Positions 1-6,127 of a DNA stretch of 6,127 nucleotides are shown in pieces. Origin of the DNA: Verrucomicrobia bacterium UBA3214 (GTDB taxonomy: Bacteria; Verrucomicrobiota; Kiritimatiellia; RFP12; UBA1067); the NCBI GenBank assembly GCA_002363575.1, contig DEWI01000156.1:1-6127 (forward strand), written 5' to 3'. The notes under the pieces are model-generated. The model did not search any database, was not told the DNA's origin, and saw only the letters and a list, made by a program, of their open reading frames with translations. Numbering within the stretch: position 1 is the stretch's first letter; each line of letters begins with the position of its first letter. Made by a program: the position numbers and the translations under genes.

Positions 1-3000
1 TCTTCGAATTCCGCGCGCTCGTAGTCCGAGAGTTCGTCGAGCCGCGCCTGCACTTTGCGGAGCGTGCCTTTCGCGCGCAGCTTGTCGCCCTTGGCCAGCT
101 GCACGCGCGCGAGAGTGATCAGCATTCGCACGTCCGCCTCTTTGCCGTCTTCCGTCTTCGAAAGCGCGCAAGCCTTGTTCGCGCAGCTTTCCGCTTCGGC
201 GAGATCGCCGCCGCGCGCGAGGATGATCGCGCCCAGAGTGTCCCAGACGACGTAAAGACCGGGCGCCGCGGCGACGGCGCGCCGCGCGTAGTTTTCCGCT
301 TCTTCCAGGCGGTCGGCGCGGCGCAGCACTTCCGCGAGGTCGTTCATCGCCAGCGGCGAGGGTTTCGGCGCGTCCGCGCTGCGGCGCAGGAAGGCTTCCG
401 CCTGCACGTAGTCGCCGCGCTGGAGCGCGAGCGACCCCATCACGTAGTTGGCGAGCGAGGAGCCGGGGTTGCGGCGAAGCGTGGCGATCGCCTGGCGTTC
501 GGCGTCTTCGGTGTCGTTGAGCGAAATGTCGAGAGAAAGGATGATGTCCGAGGTGCGCGCGGCGTCGGCCGAACGCGGATTGCTGATGGCGGCGGCTATG
601 TAGGCGTCGCGCGCGTTTCTGCGGTTCTCCTCCGAGTCGCCCTTGCGCAGGAAGAGTAGGGCGCGCGCGGTCTGCACGTTGAAGTCGCCGGGATCGGAGG
701 CGGCTTTCTCCATCGACGGCAGCACGGCTTCCTCCAGCTCGCGGAGAAGCGCGGCGCGCTCCTTGGGGCTTTGGGCGGAATCATGCTGCTGGGCGATGAT
801 GTTTGCGAGGAAGCTCCAGGCGTGCAAATCGGCGGGGTTCGCGTCGGTCTGCTTGCGCACGAATTTCTTCGCGCCTTCGAAATCGCCGTTCAGCGCCTTG
901 AGCATGGCGCGCTCGGAATTGGCGCGCGGATCGTCTCCGGAGAGATGGTCGATCACTTCGAGAAGGGAGATGGCTTTTTTCGTGTCGCCGTCCATCAAGG
1001 AAATTCTCACGAGTCCCGAGAGGGCTTCGTGGTTCTGCGGATCCTTCTCGAGGATGCTTTCGTAGATTTCGCGGCTGCGCGCGGTGTCTGCGGAATCGGC
1101 GTAGAGCGCCGCCATCGTCGACATCATCCCCGACCTCGCGGCGGGATCGAGGAGGTTGATGGCGCGCGAAAGATTCTTGAGCGCTTCGCCGGTGCGCCCG
1201 GATTTCGCGAGCGCCAGGCCGATCAGGCTGAACATCTGCGGATTGCGCACCTGCCCGTAGTAGAGCGGGAGCATGCGGGGATCGTAGCGGCGCTTGGTGT
1301 CTTTGACGATCGACTCTATCCTCCCCTGGAGCGCGCGCTGCTTGGCTTTCGCCGCCGGCAGGCCTGCGCTGGCGAGGTCCAGCTCGTTCATCAGCGCGCA
1401 GATGTTGTCGGAGTCGATTTCGTTCAAGACGAGTTCGTACATTTCGAATGCCTTGCCGGCCTCTCCCTTGTCGTGGAGCATGACGCCGTAGTCGGTGGCG
1501 ATCATGCCGACGTGCCTGCGAAGGTTGAGGCGCTCGCGGTCGGTCGGGTTCTCCACTTCGTAGAGTTTGTAGGAGCCCCAGTCTTTCGGCGCGTAAAGGA
1601 TTTCCGAGAGTTCCTCCCACTGCGCCTTCCAGTCGATCGGGGCGTCTTTGCGCGCGCCGAAGAAAAGCTTCTCCGGCACGAAATCGACATTGGGGGCGAA
1701 ATCGGAATATCCCCAGACGGCGGCCAGGGCGCGCGCTTCGTCCGGCGCGGCTTCGAACCACCTCTGGACGAAAGTGAGCACGCCGAGCGTATTCAGCCAG
1801 ACGACGAGCTCGCCGTTTTTCGCGCCGCCGATTTTCTCGTCTTTCACCGTCTGCGCGAGCCTTGCGATGTAGTCTTTGTCCTTTTCGCGAACGAGCGAGA
1901 CGATGTGGAGCTTGACGCCGCGGCGCTCCGCCGCGAGCATGAGCTGGTCGTCCAGCGCGCCGTCGGTGACGAGCCACGTGCGGCCGTCGAGAGCGTCGAG
2001 CGTCTTTTCGGCGATCTTGGAAGCGAAGGCGCCGCGCTTCGTGTCGAACGAGCAGAAATTGAGAATCGCGGAGACTGCGAGGACGATGCCGAGAAGCCCG
2101 AGCATCGTCATTGCGAGCGGCTTTGAAATTCTCGGCAGCAGCGCATTGCGCGAGGTTTCGGAAACCTGGAGAGGCGAGCGCGTCTTCTGAAGCCAGAAGG
2201 CCGCGAGATAGCCGGCGGCGAATGCGGCGTACGCGCATGGCGCGACCGGCAGGATGGCGTATTTCGCCATGACGGAGGAAGGCGCGGCGGGCGTTGCTAT
2301 GCCGATGAGCGTCACGAACGTGAGCGCGACATGCGCAAGCCAGTGCGTCGCGCCCGCGGAACGGTAGAACGAAGTGCGGCCGGCCGCGACGGCCACGATG
2401 AACGGGAGCGTCGCGAAAACCGCAACGAACAGCCACCCTTCGGGACTGAAGTAGTTGACGAACGCATCCTTGACCGTGCGCAGATACGGCGCCATCTCGC
2501 TCGATACGCGGGCCGCGCGTATCAGGAACGACGTGACGAAGACAAGCGCGAACGAGCCGAGAGAAAGCGAAACCGAGCGCCCCGCGCGCAGCATCGTCAG
2601 CGTAAGCACGGTTATCCAGAAGGGCAGCAGCGCGAGGAAGAGCGGAGAATCGCAAAGCCCCGCCGCGACCATCCAGCCGGCGAACGCCGCCAGCAGAGGA
2701 TCCTGCCACTTCGGGCCGGCGGCGAGAGGACGCAGCACGAGCGTCGCCAGCATCGCCCAGACGAGTGCGAACATGCGTGGCTCGAGATGCGTCGCCGCTT
2801 CGTGCACGGCCGGGCTGAACATGAACACCGCGGCGGCGACGGCGCCGCCGACGCGGCTGCAAAGCCGCGCGTCGCCGTTGTCGCCCACCGCTTCGTCGAA
2901 GCGCGTCTTGATGAACGCCGCGACGAGCAGATAGAGCAGCACGACGGCGACGACGCCGTACAGCACCGCCGCGCCGTTGCCGACGCCCAGCCACTTCGTC

Positions 3001-3194
3001 ACGGTCTCCATGAGAGGATACACGCGATCCTTCGTGGTGTCCAGGCCTTTCCAGAGGACTTCGAGACGCGCGCCGCTCGCATCGTCCGCGCTGGGGAACG
3101 GGTATGCGGCTTTCGTGCTGGTGTATATGATGGCGGCGATTATGCCAAACATCGCGGCGATCGCCGCGCCGGCGAATTTTTTGACGGTTTGCAT
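1..3194 (-). CDS. Polytopic membrane protein with C-terminal TPR repeats, possible divergent DUF2723/GT-C-type glycosyltransferase; 3' end outside window
   Basis: The frame is open without a stop from the ATG at 3194 to the window edge, giving 1064 residues with the C-terminus missing. An in-frame stop lies upstream at 3221-3219, and GGAAG sits 8 nt before the ATG. Residues 1-380 are hydrophobic, with roughly 11 membrane segments (about 6-24, 73-95, 114-131, 140-156, 167-183, 186-203, 208-226, 253-271, 285-303, 310-334, 360-378). Residues 400-545 form a soluble domain. About 12 TPR-like helical pairs run from 566 to the end, for example 651-684, 688-721, 914-947 and 948-981. The first loop has acidic D37/D38 followed by SG, then R57-V-Y-P-L before the second membrane segment. 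This recalls the DSGEL and PGYPL region of DUF2723 (GT117-like, GT-C fold) proteins. The stretch around T410-D411-G412 through 436 recalls the post-membrane domain of that family. The membrane plus TPR layout is seen directly; the glycosyltransferase link is inference. Alternatively it is an envelope scaffold protein with no enzymatic role. Confidence 0.85.
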   Translation of the reverse strand, partial: MQTVKKFAGAAIAAMFGIIAAIIYTSTKAAYPFPSADDASGARLEVLWKGLDTTKDRVYPLMETVTKWLGVGNGAAVLYGVVAVVLLYLLVAAFIKTRFDEAVGDNGDARLCSRVGGAVAAAVFMFSPAVHEAATHLEPRMFALVWAMLATLVLRPLAAGPKWQDPLLAAFAGWMVAAGLCDSPLFLALLPFWITVLTLTMLRAGRSVSLSLGSFALVFVTSFLIRAARVSSEMAPYLRTVKDAFVNYFSPEGWLFVAVFATLPFIVAVAAGRTSFYRSAGATHWLAHVALTFVTLIGIATPAAPSSVMAKYAILPVAPCAYAAFAAGYLAAFWLQKTRSPLQVSETSRNALLPRISKPLAMTMLGLLGIVLAVSAILNFCSFDTKRGAFASKIAEKTLDALDGRTWLVTDGALDDQLMLAAERRGVKLHIVSLVREKDKDYIARLAQTVKDEKIGGAKNGELVVWLNTLGVLTFVQRWFEAAPDEARALAAVWGYSDFAPNVDFVPEKLFFGARKDAPIDWKAQWEELSEILYAPKDWGSYKLYEVENPTDRERLNLRRHVGMIATDYGVMLHDKGEAGKAFEMYELVLNEIDSDNICALMNELDLASAGLPAAKAKQRALQGRIESIVKDTKRRYDPRMLPLYYGQVRNPQMFSLIGLALAKSGRTGEALKNLSRAINLLDPAARSGMMSTMAALYADSADTARSREIYESILEKDPQNHEALSGLVRISLMDGDTKKAISLLEVIDHLSGDDPRANSERAMLKALNGDFEGAKKFVRKQTDANPADLHAWSFLANIIAQQHDSAQSPKERAALLRELEEAVLPSMEKAASDPGDFNVQTARALLFLRKGDSEENRRNARDAYIAAAISNPRSADAARTSDIILSLDISLNDTEDAERQAIATLRRNPGSSLANYVMGSLALQRGDYVQAEAFLRRSADAPKPSPLAMNDLAEVLRRADRLEEAENYARRAVAAAPGLYVVWDTLGAIILARGGDLAEAESCANKACALSKTEDGKEADVRMLITLARVQLAKGDKLRAKGTLRKVQARLDELSDYERAEFE

Positions 3195-3202
3195 TTTAGT
3201 CG

Positions 3203-3207
3203 CTTCC
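3203..3207 (-). promoter_or_regulatory. Ribosome binding site of the membrane-TPR gene
   Basis: On the minus strand GGAAG lies 8 nt upstream of the ATG at 3194. It supports that start: the in-frame stop at 3221-3219 excludes a longer protein, and no other in-frame ATG lies between the two. Confidence 0.6.
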
Positions 3208-3233
3208 GGGAAAGGTTGTCAGGTGGCGAGATG

Positions 3234-3247
3234 GCGGCGCGCGCCGC
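3234..3247. repeat. Perfect 14-bp GC palindrome just after metY
   Basis: GCGGCGCGCGCCGC reads the same on both strands and begins 4 nt past the metY stop codon. As RNA it could fold into a 5-bp GC stem with a 4-nt loop. No T run follows on the minus strand, so it is not a canonical intrinsic terminator. It may stabilise the 3' end of metY mRNA, or it may be chance in GC-rich sequence. Confidence 0.35.
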
Positions 3248-3251
3248 GCGT

Positions 3252-4526
3252 TCAGACTTGTGCGAGCGCCTGTTCGAGGTCGGCGATCAAGTCTTCCGGG
3301 TCTTCGAGGCCGATGGAAAGACGTATGAGATCCGGAGGAATGCCGGCGGCCTTGAGCTGCTCGTCCGAGAGCTGGCGATGCGTGTGCGAGGCGGGATGGA
3401 GCACGCAGCTCCAGGCGTCGGCCACGTGCGTGACGATGCCGATCACCTTGAGCGCGTCCATGAAGCGGATGGAGGCTTCGCGTCCGCCTTTGATGCCGAA
3501 TGTCATCACGCCGCAGGGGCTGGGGCCGTCGAACTGTTTCTTGACGAGGGCGTTGTATTTGGAGTCTTCGAGGCCGGCGAATTCCACCCACGCGACCTTG
3601 TCCTGACTGCGCAGCCACTTCGCAATTTTGAGAGCGCTTTCGGCGTGGCGGCGGATGCGCAGATGCAGCGACTCCAGGCCGAGGTTCACGAGGAATGCGT
3701 TGAACGGCGAAGGTATGGAGCCGAAGTCGCGCATCAGGTGCGCCGTCGCCTTGACGATGTAGGCCATCTTGCCGAACTGCTTCGTGTAGGAGAGGCCGTG
3801 ATACGATTCGTCCGGCTCGACGAGGCCGGCGAAGCGCTCTGGATATTTCGTCCAGTCGAAATTCCCGGAATCGACGATGCAGCCTCCGACTTGCGAGGAG
3901 TGGCCGTCCATGTATTTCGTCGTGGCGTGGGTGACGATATCCGCGCCGAAGCGGAACGGGCGGCACAGGATGGGCGTCGGGAACGTGTTATCGACGATCA
4001 GCGGCACGCCGAACTCATGCGCGATTTTCGCGAATTTCTCGATATCTAGCACGCATCCCGAAGGGTTGGATACGGTTTCGCCGAAGACGCACTTCGTATT
4101 CGGGCGGAAGGCCGCGCGAATCGTCTGCTCGTCCGCGTCGGGATCGACGAATGTGAATTCGATGCCGAGCTTCTTCATGCTGACGGCGAAAAGGTTGAAT
4201 GTGCCGCCGTAGATTTGCGCGGAGGAGACGACATGGTCGCCGGCGTTGCAGAGATTGAGTATCGAGAACGTGGAAGCCGCCTGACCGGACGAGGTGAGAA
4301 TGGCGGCGACGCCGCCTTCGAGAGCGGCGATTTTCTTGGCCACCTGGTCGTTGGTCGGGTTGGCAAGGCGCGTGTAGAAGTATCCCGAGGCTTTCAAATC
4401 GAAGAGGTCGGCCATCTGCTGGGTCGTTTCGTATTTGAACGTCGTCGAGGAATAGATCGGGACTTGGCGGGGTTCGCCGCGCTTCGGCTGCCATCCGCCC
4501 TGTACGCATAGTGTGTCGATTTTCAT
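3252..4526 (-). CDS. metY: O-acetylhomoserine sulfhydrylase (aminocarboxypropyltransferase), PLP-dependent, MetY type
   Basis: This cytoplasmic PLP enzyme of the Cys/Met metabolism family converts O-acetyl-L-homoserine and sulfide to homocysteine and acetate, the direct sulfhydrylation route to methionine. The protein is 424 residues, the usual MetY length (cystathionine synthases and lyases are nearer 380-400). Visible landmarks are Y51-T-R53 with the NPT that follows, the cofactor-phosphate loop S79-S-G-Q-A, N154-P-S-G, D179 in VDNTFPTP (pairs with the pyridine nitrogen), and the Schiff-base lysine K204 in ATTKYMDGH. The long VGG-VDSGNFDW insert after the lysine is typical of MetY. HPASHTHRQLS (377-387) and R402-LSIGLED bind the substrate carboxylate. 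The start at 4526 matches where the family begins (MKIDTLCVQGGW). Its Shine-Dalgarno is weak (GAGAA, 9 nt upstream). An in-frame ATG at 4604 would add 26 basic residues unlike the family. O-acetylserine sulfhydrylase side activity is possible. No other sulfur-assimilation gene is in the window. Confidence 0.95.
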   Translation of the reverse strand: MKIDTLCVQGGWQPKRGEPRQVPIYSSTTFKYETTQQMADLFDLKASGYFYTRLANPTNDQVAKKIAALEGGVAAILTSSGQAASTFSILNLCNAGDHVVSSAQIYGGTFNLFAVSMKKLGIEFTFVDPDADEQTIRAAFRPNTKCVFGETVSNPSGCVLDIEKFAKIAHEFGVPLIVDNTFPTPILCRPFRFGADIVTHATTKYMDGHSSQVGGCIVDSGNFDWTKYPERFAGLVEPDESYHGLSYTKQFGKMAYIVKATAHLMRDFGSIPSPFNAFLVNLGLESLHLRIRRHAESALKIAKWLRSQDKVAWVEFAGLEDSKYNALVKKQFDGPSPCGVMTFGIKGGREASIRFMDALKVIGIVTHVADAWSCVLHPASHTHRQLSDEQLKAAGIPPDLIRLSIGLEDPEDLIADLEQALAQV

Positions 4527-4606
4527 GGTTTTCTGTTCTCGTTGCTGATTGTGGAAGATTGCCGTTTGCGCAGCGCGGCGTTTCGCGCGCTTGCGCGGCG
4601 GCATGG
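4527..4606 (-). other. Spacer between lipoprotein gene and metY
   Basis: This 80-nt gap separates the lipoprotein stop from the metY start. On the minus strand it contains short GC-rich self-complementary runs (GCGCG and CGCGC) but no T tract, no convincing -35/-10 pair and no room for a SAM riboswitch. That favours read-through from the lipoprotein gene into metY. Confidence 0.4.
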
Positions 4607-5629
4607 CTACTTGATGAAGTCTTTGATTTTTTCCTGTGTGAGCGTCGCTTTGAGCACGGCGCGTTCTCCGCTGGAGGAAATGGAAATGGCGGCGACGGCT
4701 TCCGCGATGGCTTTTGCCGCCGGATCGAACCGCGCTGCGATGGCCGCCTGTCCCTTGAGCTGGTCGAGAGCTTTCTTCAAGGTGCCTGCGAGAGCGTCGG
4801 CGTCGGCTTCCGATGCCGCCGTCGTGGCGACGATGATTGCGATTTCTCCGGCCGCCGGCATGGCCAATTCCGCTTCGGCGTCCTTCAGGGCGCGCACGAC
4901 TTTCTCCGGCTCCTTGAAATTGCCGTCGTCGAAAATACCGCGAATATCGTCCGTCTCCATTTTCTCGAAGAGGCGCTTGCCGATGTTCCTGCCGTGCACG
5001 CGGAGTATCGTTTCTCCGGTCATCGGGAAGGGACGGCCGCCGGCGCCGTCGCGGTAAAGCGCGATCGCCTGCTCCGCCGCTCCCAGCGTGGTGCCGGCCA
5101 CAAGAAGCTTGCCGCCTAGCGAAACGAGCGCCGCGGCCGCGCCTTTGCGTTTGTTTTCGACGATGAGCGCCTTCTCGCCGAGCAGCTCGCCTTTGCGCAG
5201 CTTCTTGCGCGCGCTTTCGTTCGCCGCATTTATCTGCGCATCGACAAGCTTGTCGAAGTCATGCTGGACGGCGAGGACGGCGAAGGCGGACGGCAAGTCG
5301 TTGTCGTTGACGTCCAGATCGAGAATGGAGACGGCCGCCCATTCGATCTGCGCGTCTTCCAGCCCCGCCTCTTTGAGACGCGCTTTCAAATCTTCCGGAG
5401 TCTTCGCTTTGAATTTTTCGCAGAGGGCGTTTTTGACATCGGCGTCGAGCGAATCGAGGAGGCGGTCGAGAGCGGCTTTTTCGAAGCCCGCGGTGGCTAT
5501 GGCGCCGACGGGCTCGCGCGGCGAAGTCGCCAGGCCCGGCACGAGTCCGCGTTGCGTTCCTCTGTCGCATCCGCACAGAGCCAATGCGGCACAAAGCGCG
5601 GCACTGACATATTTCATCTTCGTATTCAT
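4607..5629 (-). CDS. Predicted lipoprotein of unknown function
   Basis: The 340-residue product begins with a short basic n-region (MNTKMK), a hydrophobic stretch (about 7-18) and a lipobox L-C-G-C21, so signal peptidase II should cleave before C21 and leave a lipidated cysteine. Residue +2 is Asp, which in Enterobacteriaceae retains lipoproteins at the inner membrane; whether that rule holds here is unknown. The mature part is soluble, alanine-rich and mixed alpha/beta. A helical charged region (about 50-95) is followed by strand-like segments (97-122), then LGGKLLVAGT-TLGAAEQAIALYRDG (171-195). A closing segment (312-340) has an ISIS-SSGERAVLKATL strand pair. The 'lose or keep an index, then LYR-DG' pattern is reminiscent of repeated modules in PVC-group lipoproteins and loosely of DUF3352, but I do not recognise a named family. 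The start at 5629 is preferred over Met5 because AAAGGA lies 7 nt upstream and an extended -10 promoter lies just beyond. It precedes metY by 80 nt. Confidence 0.88.
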   Translation of the reverse strand: MNTKMKYVSAALCAALALCGCDRGTQRGLVPGLATSPREPVGAIATAGFEKAALDRLLDSLDADVKNALCEKFKAKTPEDLKARLKEAGLEDAQIEWAAVSILDLDVNDNDLPSAFAVLAVQHDFDKLVDAQINAANESARKKLRKGELLGEKALIVENKRKGAAAALVSLGGKLLVAGTTLGAAEQAIALYRDGAGGRPFPMTGETILRVHGRNIGKRLFEKMETDDIRGIFDDGNFKEPEKVVRALKDAEAELAMPAAGEIAIIVATTAASEADADALAGTLKKALDQLKGQAAIAARFDPAAKAIAEAVAAISISSSGERAVLKATLTQEKIKDFIK

Positions 5630-5635
5630 TCGTTT

Positions 5636-5641
5636 CCTTTC
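5636..5641 (-). promoter_or_regulatory. Ribosome binding site of the lipoprotein gene
   Basis: Reading the minus strand, GAAAGGAAACGA directly precedes the ATG at 5629. The AAGGA core is a good match to anti-Shine-Dalgarno pairing at a spacing of about 6-7 nt, so the first of the two possible Met codons (5629 rather than 5617) is the likely start. Confidence 0.65.
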
Positions 5642-5650
5642 GATGGTTTG

Positions 5651-5663
5651 GGTATATTATACC
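5651..5663. repeat. Inverted repeat GGTATA-T-TATACC overlapping the -10 element
   Basis: Two perfect 6-bp arms flank a single central T and cover the whole -10 hexamer. A dimeric regulator bound here would block RNA polymerase, so it is a candidate operator. It may equally arise because TATAAT-like sequence is itself nearly self-complementary. Confidence 0.35.
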
Positions 5664-5664
5664 A
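5656..5664 (-). promoter_or_regulatory. Extended -10 promoter for the lipoprotein gene (and perhaps the genes after it)
   Basis: The minus strand reads TGGTATAAT: a perfect consensus -10 hexamer (5661-5656) preceded by the TG-N extended -10 element. No recognisable -35 hexamer lies 16-18 bp upstream (that region is CG-rich), which is normal for extended -10 promoters. Transcription would start near 5649, leaving a leader of about 20 nt containing only the ribosome binding site. It sits in the one AT-rich patch of a GC-rich window. Confidence 0.65.
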
Positions 5665-5672
5665 TAAATTGG

Positions 5673-5700
5673 AAAATCGCGGCGTCCGGGACGCCTCGCG
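5673..5700 (-). terminator. Probable intrinsic terminator of the RecB-like gene
   Basis: On the minus strand, downstream of the stop at 5732, the arms GGCGTC (5695-5690) and GACGCC (5686-5681) can pair around a 3-nt CCG loop. Outer CGC and GCG may extend the stem across a bulge. The hairpin is followed by ATTTT (5677-5673) and then CC. The stem is strong but the T run is short, so termination may be partial. It ends about 10 bp before the lipoprotein promoter's -10 region, separating the two transcription units. Confidence 0.45.
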
Positions 5701-5731
5701 GCGGCGCAATCCGGCGGCGCGGCGGCGGAGT

Positions 5732-6127
5732 TTACAGATAGTGCGCGACGGCGGAAGGGCCGTTTTCCGCGGCGCGCACGAAGATATACGCGCATCCCGC
5801 CAGAGAAAGCGCGCGGCCGTCCAGCCAGGCTTCGACGGCTTTGGAGTATATGGCTCCTTGCAGAGGATAGCGCGCGCGGGCCATCGCGCCGGCGACGGAC
5901 GCGGCATCGTAGGTTTCCAGCGAGTTCGTCTTCCAGTCGAATATGAAGACGCGCGCGCCGCGCCTTGCCACGAGGTCTATTTGGCCGTTCAGGAGGCCGC
6001 CGCGGCCGTTCACGGGCGCAAAGTCGATCGCGTCTTCCGCCAGCACGAAGTCCAGCTCCGCCAGCCGGTCGCAGCGCGGGATTTCGCTCAGGCGGAAACG
6101 CTCGCCGGCGAAATCCAGCGGCGTCGC
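5732..6127 (-). CDS. RecB/AddA-type UvrD-family helicase-nuclease, C-terminal nuclease domain fragment
   Basis: The last 131 residues before the TAA stop (5734-5732) are in the window and the frame is open to its edge, so the helicase part lies outside. The fragment carries the PD-(D/E)XK nuclease signature of RecB-family enzymes: E24 in AELDF, D51 in NGQIDLV, D64-W-K66-T-N as the D-x-K motif, then the Q90-xxx-Y94 helix (RYPLQGAIYSKAVEAWL) and a closing AYIFVRA strand. These line up from memory with E. coli RecB (E-x-EF, GFIDLV, DYKSN, RYDLQYQLYTLAL, YLFLRG), closer than to AddA. Such proteins resect double-strand breaks as the beta subunit of exodeoxyribonuclease V (RecBCD) or as an AddAB/AdnAB partner. 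All expected catalytic residues are present, so the nuclease should be active. The partner subunits cannot be seen. The protein ends soon after the last strand, a short tail for RecB. Confidence 0.85.
   Translation of the reverse strand, partial: ATPLDFAGERFRLSEIPRCDRLAELDFVLAEDAIDFAPVNGRGGLLNGQIDLVARRGARVFIFDWKTNSLETYDAASVAGAMARARYPLQGAIYSKAVEAWLDGRALSLAGCAYIFVRAAENGPSAVAHYL

Noticed and set aside
771..2126. 451-codon plus-strand open frame
   Set aside because: It lies wholly antisense to the TPR/membrane gene, has no ribosome site and has a low-complexity composition typical of a shadow frame.
781..2994. 737-codon minus-strand frame
   Set aside because: It is another frame of the membrane-TPR gene, is extremely Arg-rich and has no domain. 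The overlapping frame has membrane helices and TPR repeats.
3193..3221. CTGACA and TAAAAT with a near-17-bp gap as a promoter for the membrane-TPR gene
   Set aside because: The -10-like hexamer overlaps the ATG itself, so transcription would start inside the coding region.
2331..4049. 572-codon plus-strand open frame running across the metY/membrane-protein junction
   Set aside because: It is rich in Arg, Glu, Ala and His, shows no recognisable domain, spans the boundary of two well-supported minus-strand genes and is explained by GC-rich codon bias removing antisense stops.
4511..5119. 202-codon plus-strand open frame opposite the lipoprotein gene
   Set aside because: It is antisense to a gene with a lipobox, promoter and ribosome site, and its own sequence shows no recognisable family.
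5700..5720. Direct repeat GGCGGCGC (5700-5707 and 5713-5720)
   Set aside because: Only 8 bp of GGC-type low complexity in GC-rich DNA, with no third copy or supporting context.
1..6127. Search for CRISPR array, tRNA/rRNA, transposon ends, toxin-antitoxin or defence operon
   Set aside because: No regularly spaced repeats, cloverleaf-type sequence, transposase or small paired genes were seen. The RecB-like protein alone is standard repair machinery and not evidence for a defence system.

Overview
The window looks like ordinary chromosomal DNA from a GC-rich Gram-negative-type bacterium. All four genes I can support lie on the minus strand, close together. The codon bias is GC-rich, there is a lipobox-type secreted lipoprotein, and there is a large polytopic membrane protein with TPR repeats. 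The style of the lipoprotein and the membrane-TPR protein reminds me of the PVC group (Kiritimatiellota, Verrucomicrobia or Lentisphaerae). That placement is an impression and not something the sequence proves.

Layout in transcription order, from high to low coordinates. (1) 6127-5732 is the last 131 residues of a RecB/AddA-type helicase-nuclease; the rest lies beyond the window. (2) 5731-5630 is a 102-nt spacer with a hairpin plus short T run (likely terminator of gene 1), then an extended -10 promoter and a good Shine-Dalgarno site for the next gene. (3) 5629-4607 encodes a 340-residue predicted lipoprotein of unknown function. (4) 4526-3252 encodes a full-length MetY-type O-acetylhomoserine sulfhydrylase (424 residues). 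(5) 3194-1 encodes the first 1064 residues of a giant membrane protein: about 11 transmembrane segments, a soluble middle domain and about a dozen TPR-like repeats. It is open at the window edge, so its C-terminus is missing. No stretch over 300 bases lacks a gene.

The lipoprotein, metY and the membrane-TPR gene are separated by 80 and 57 nt, with no clear promoter between them. They may be transcribed together from the promoter near 5656, but their functions show no obvious common pathway. MetY makes homocysteine from O-acetylhomoserine and sulfide. The lipoprotein and the membrane-TPR protein are envelope proteins. The RecB-like protein belongs to DNA double-strand-break repair. I see no mobile element, RNA gene, CRISPR array or defence island. 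The most interesting item is the membrane-TPR protein, which may be a divergent DUF2723/GT-C-type glycosyltransferase.
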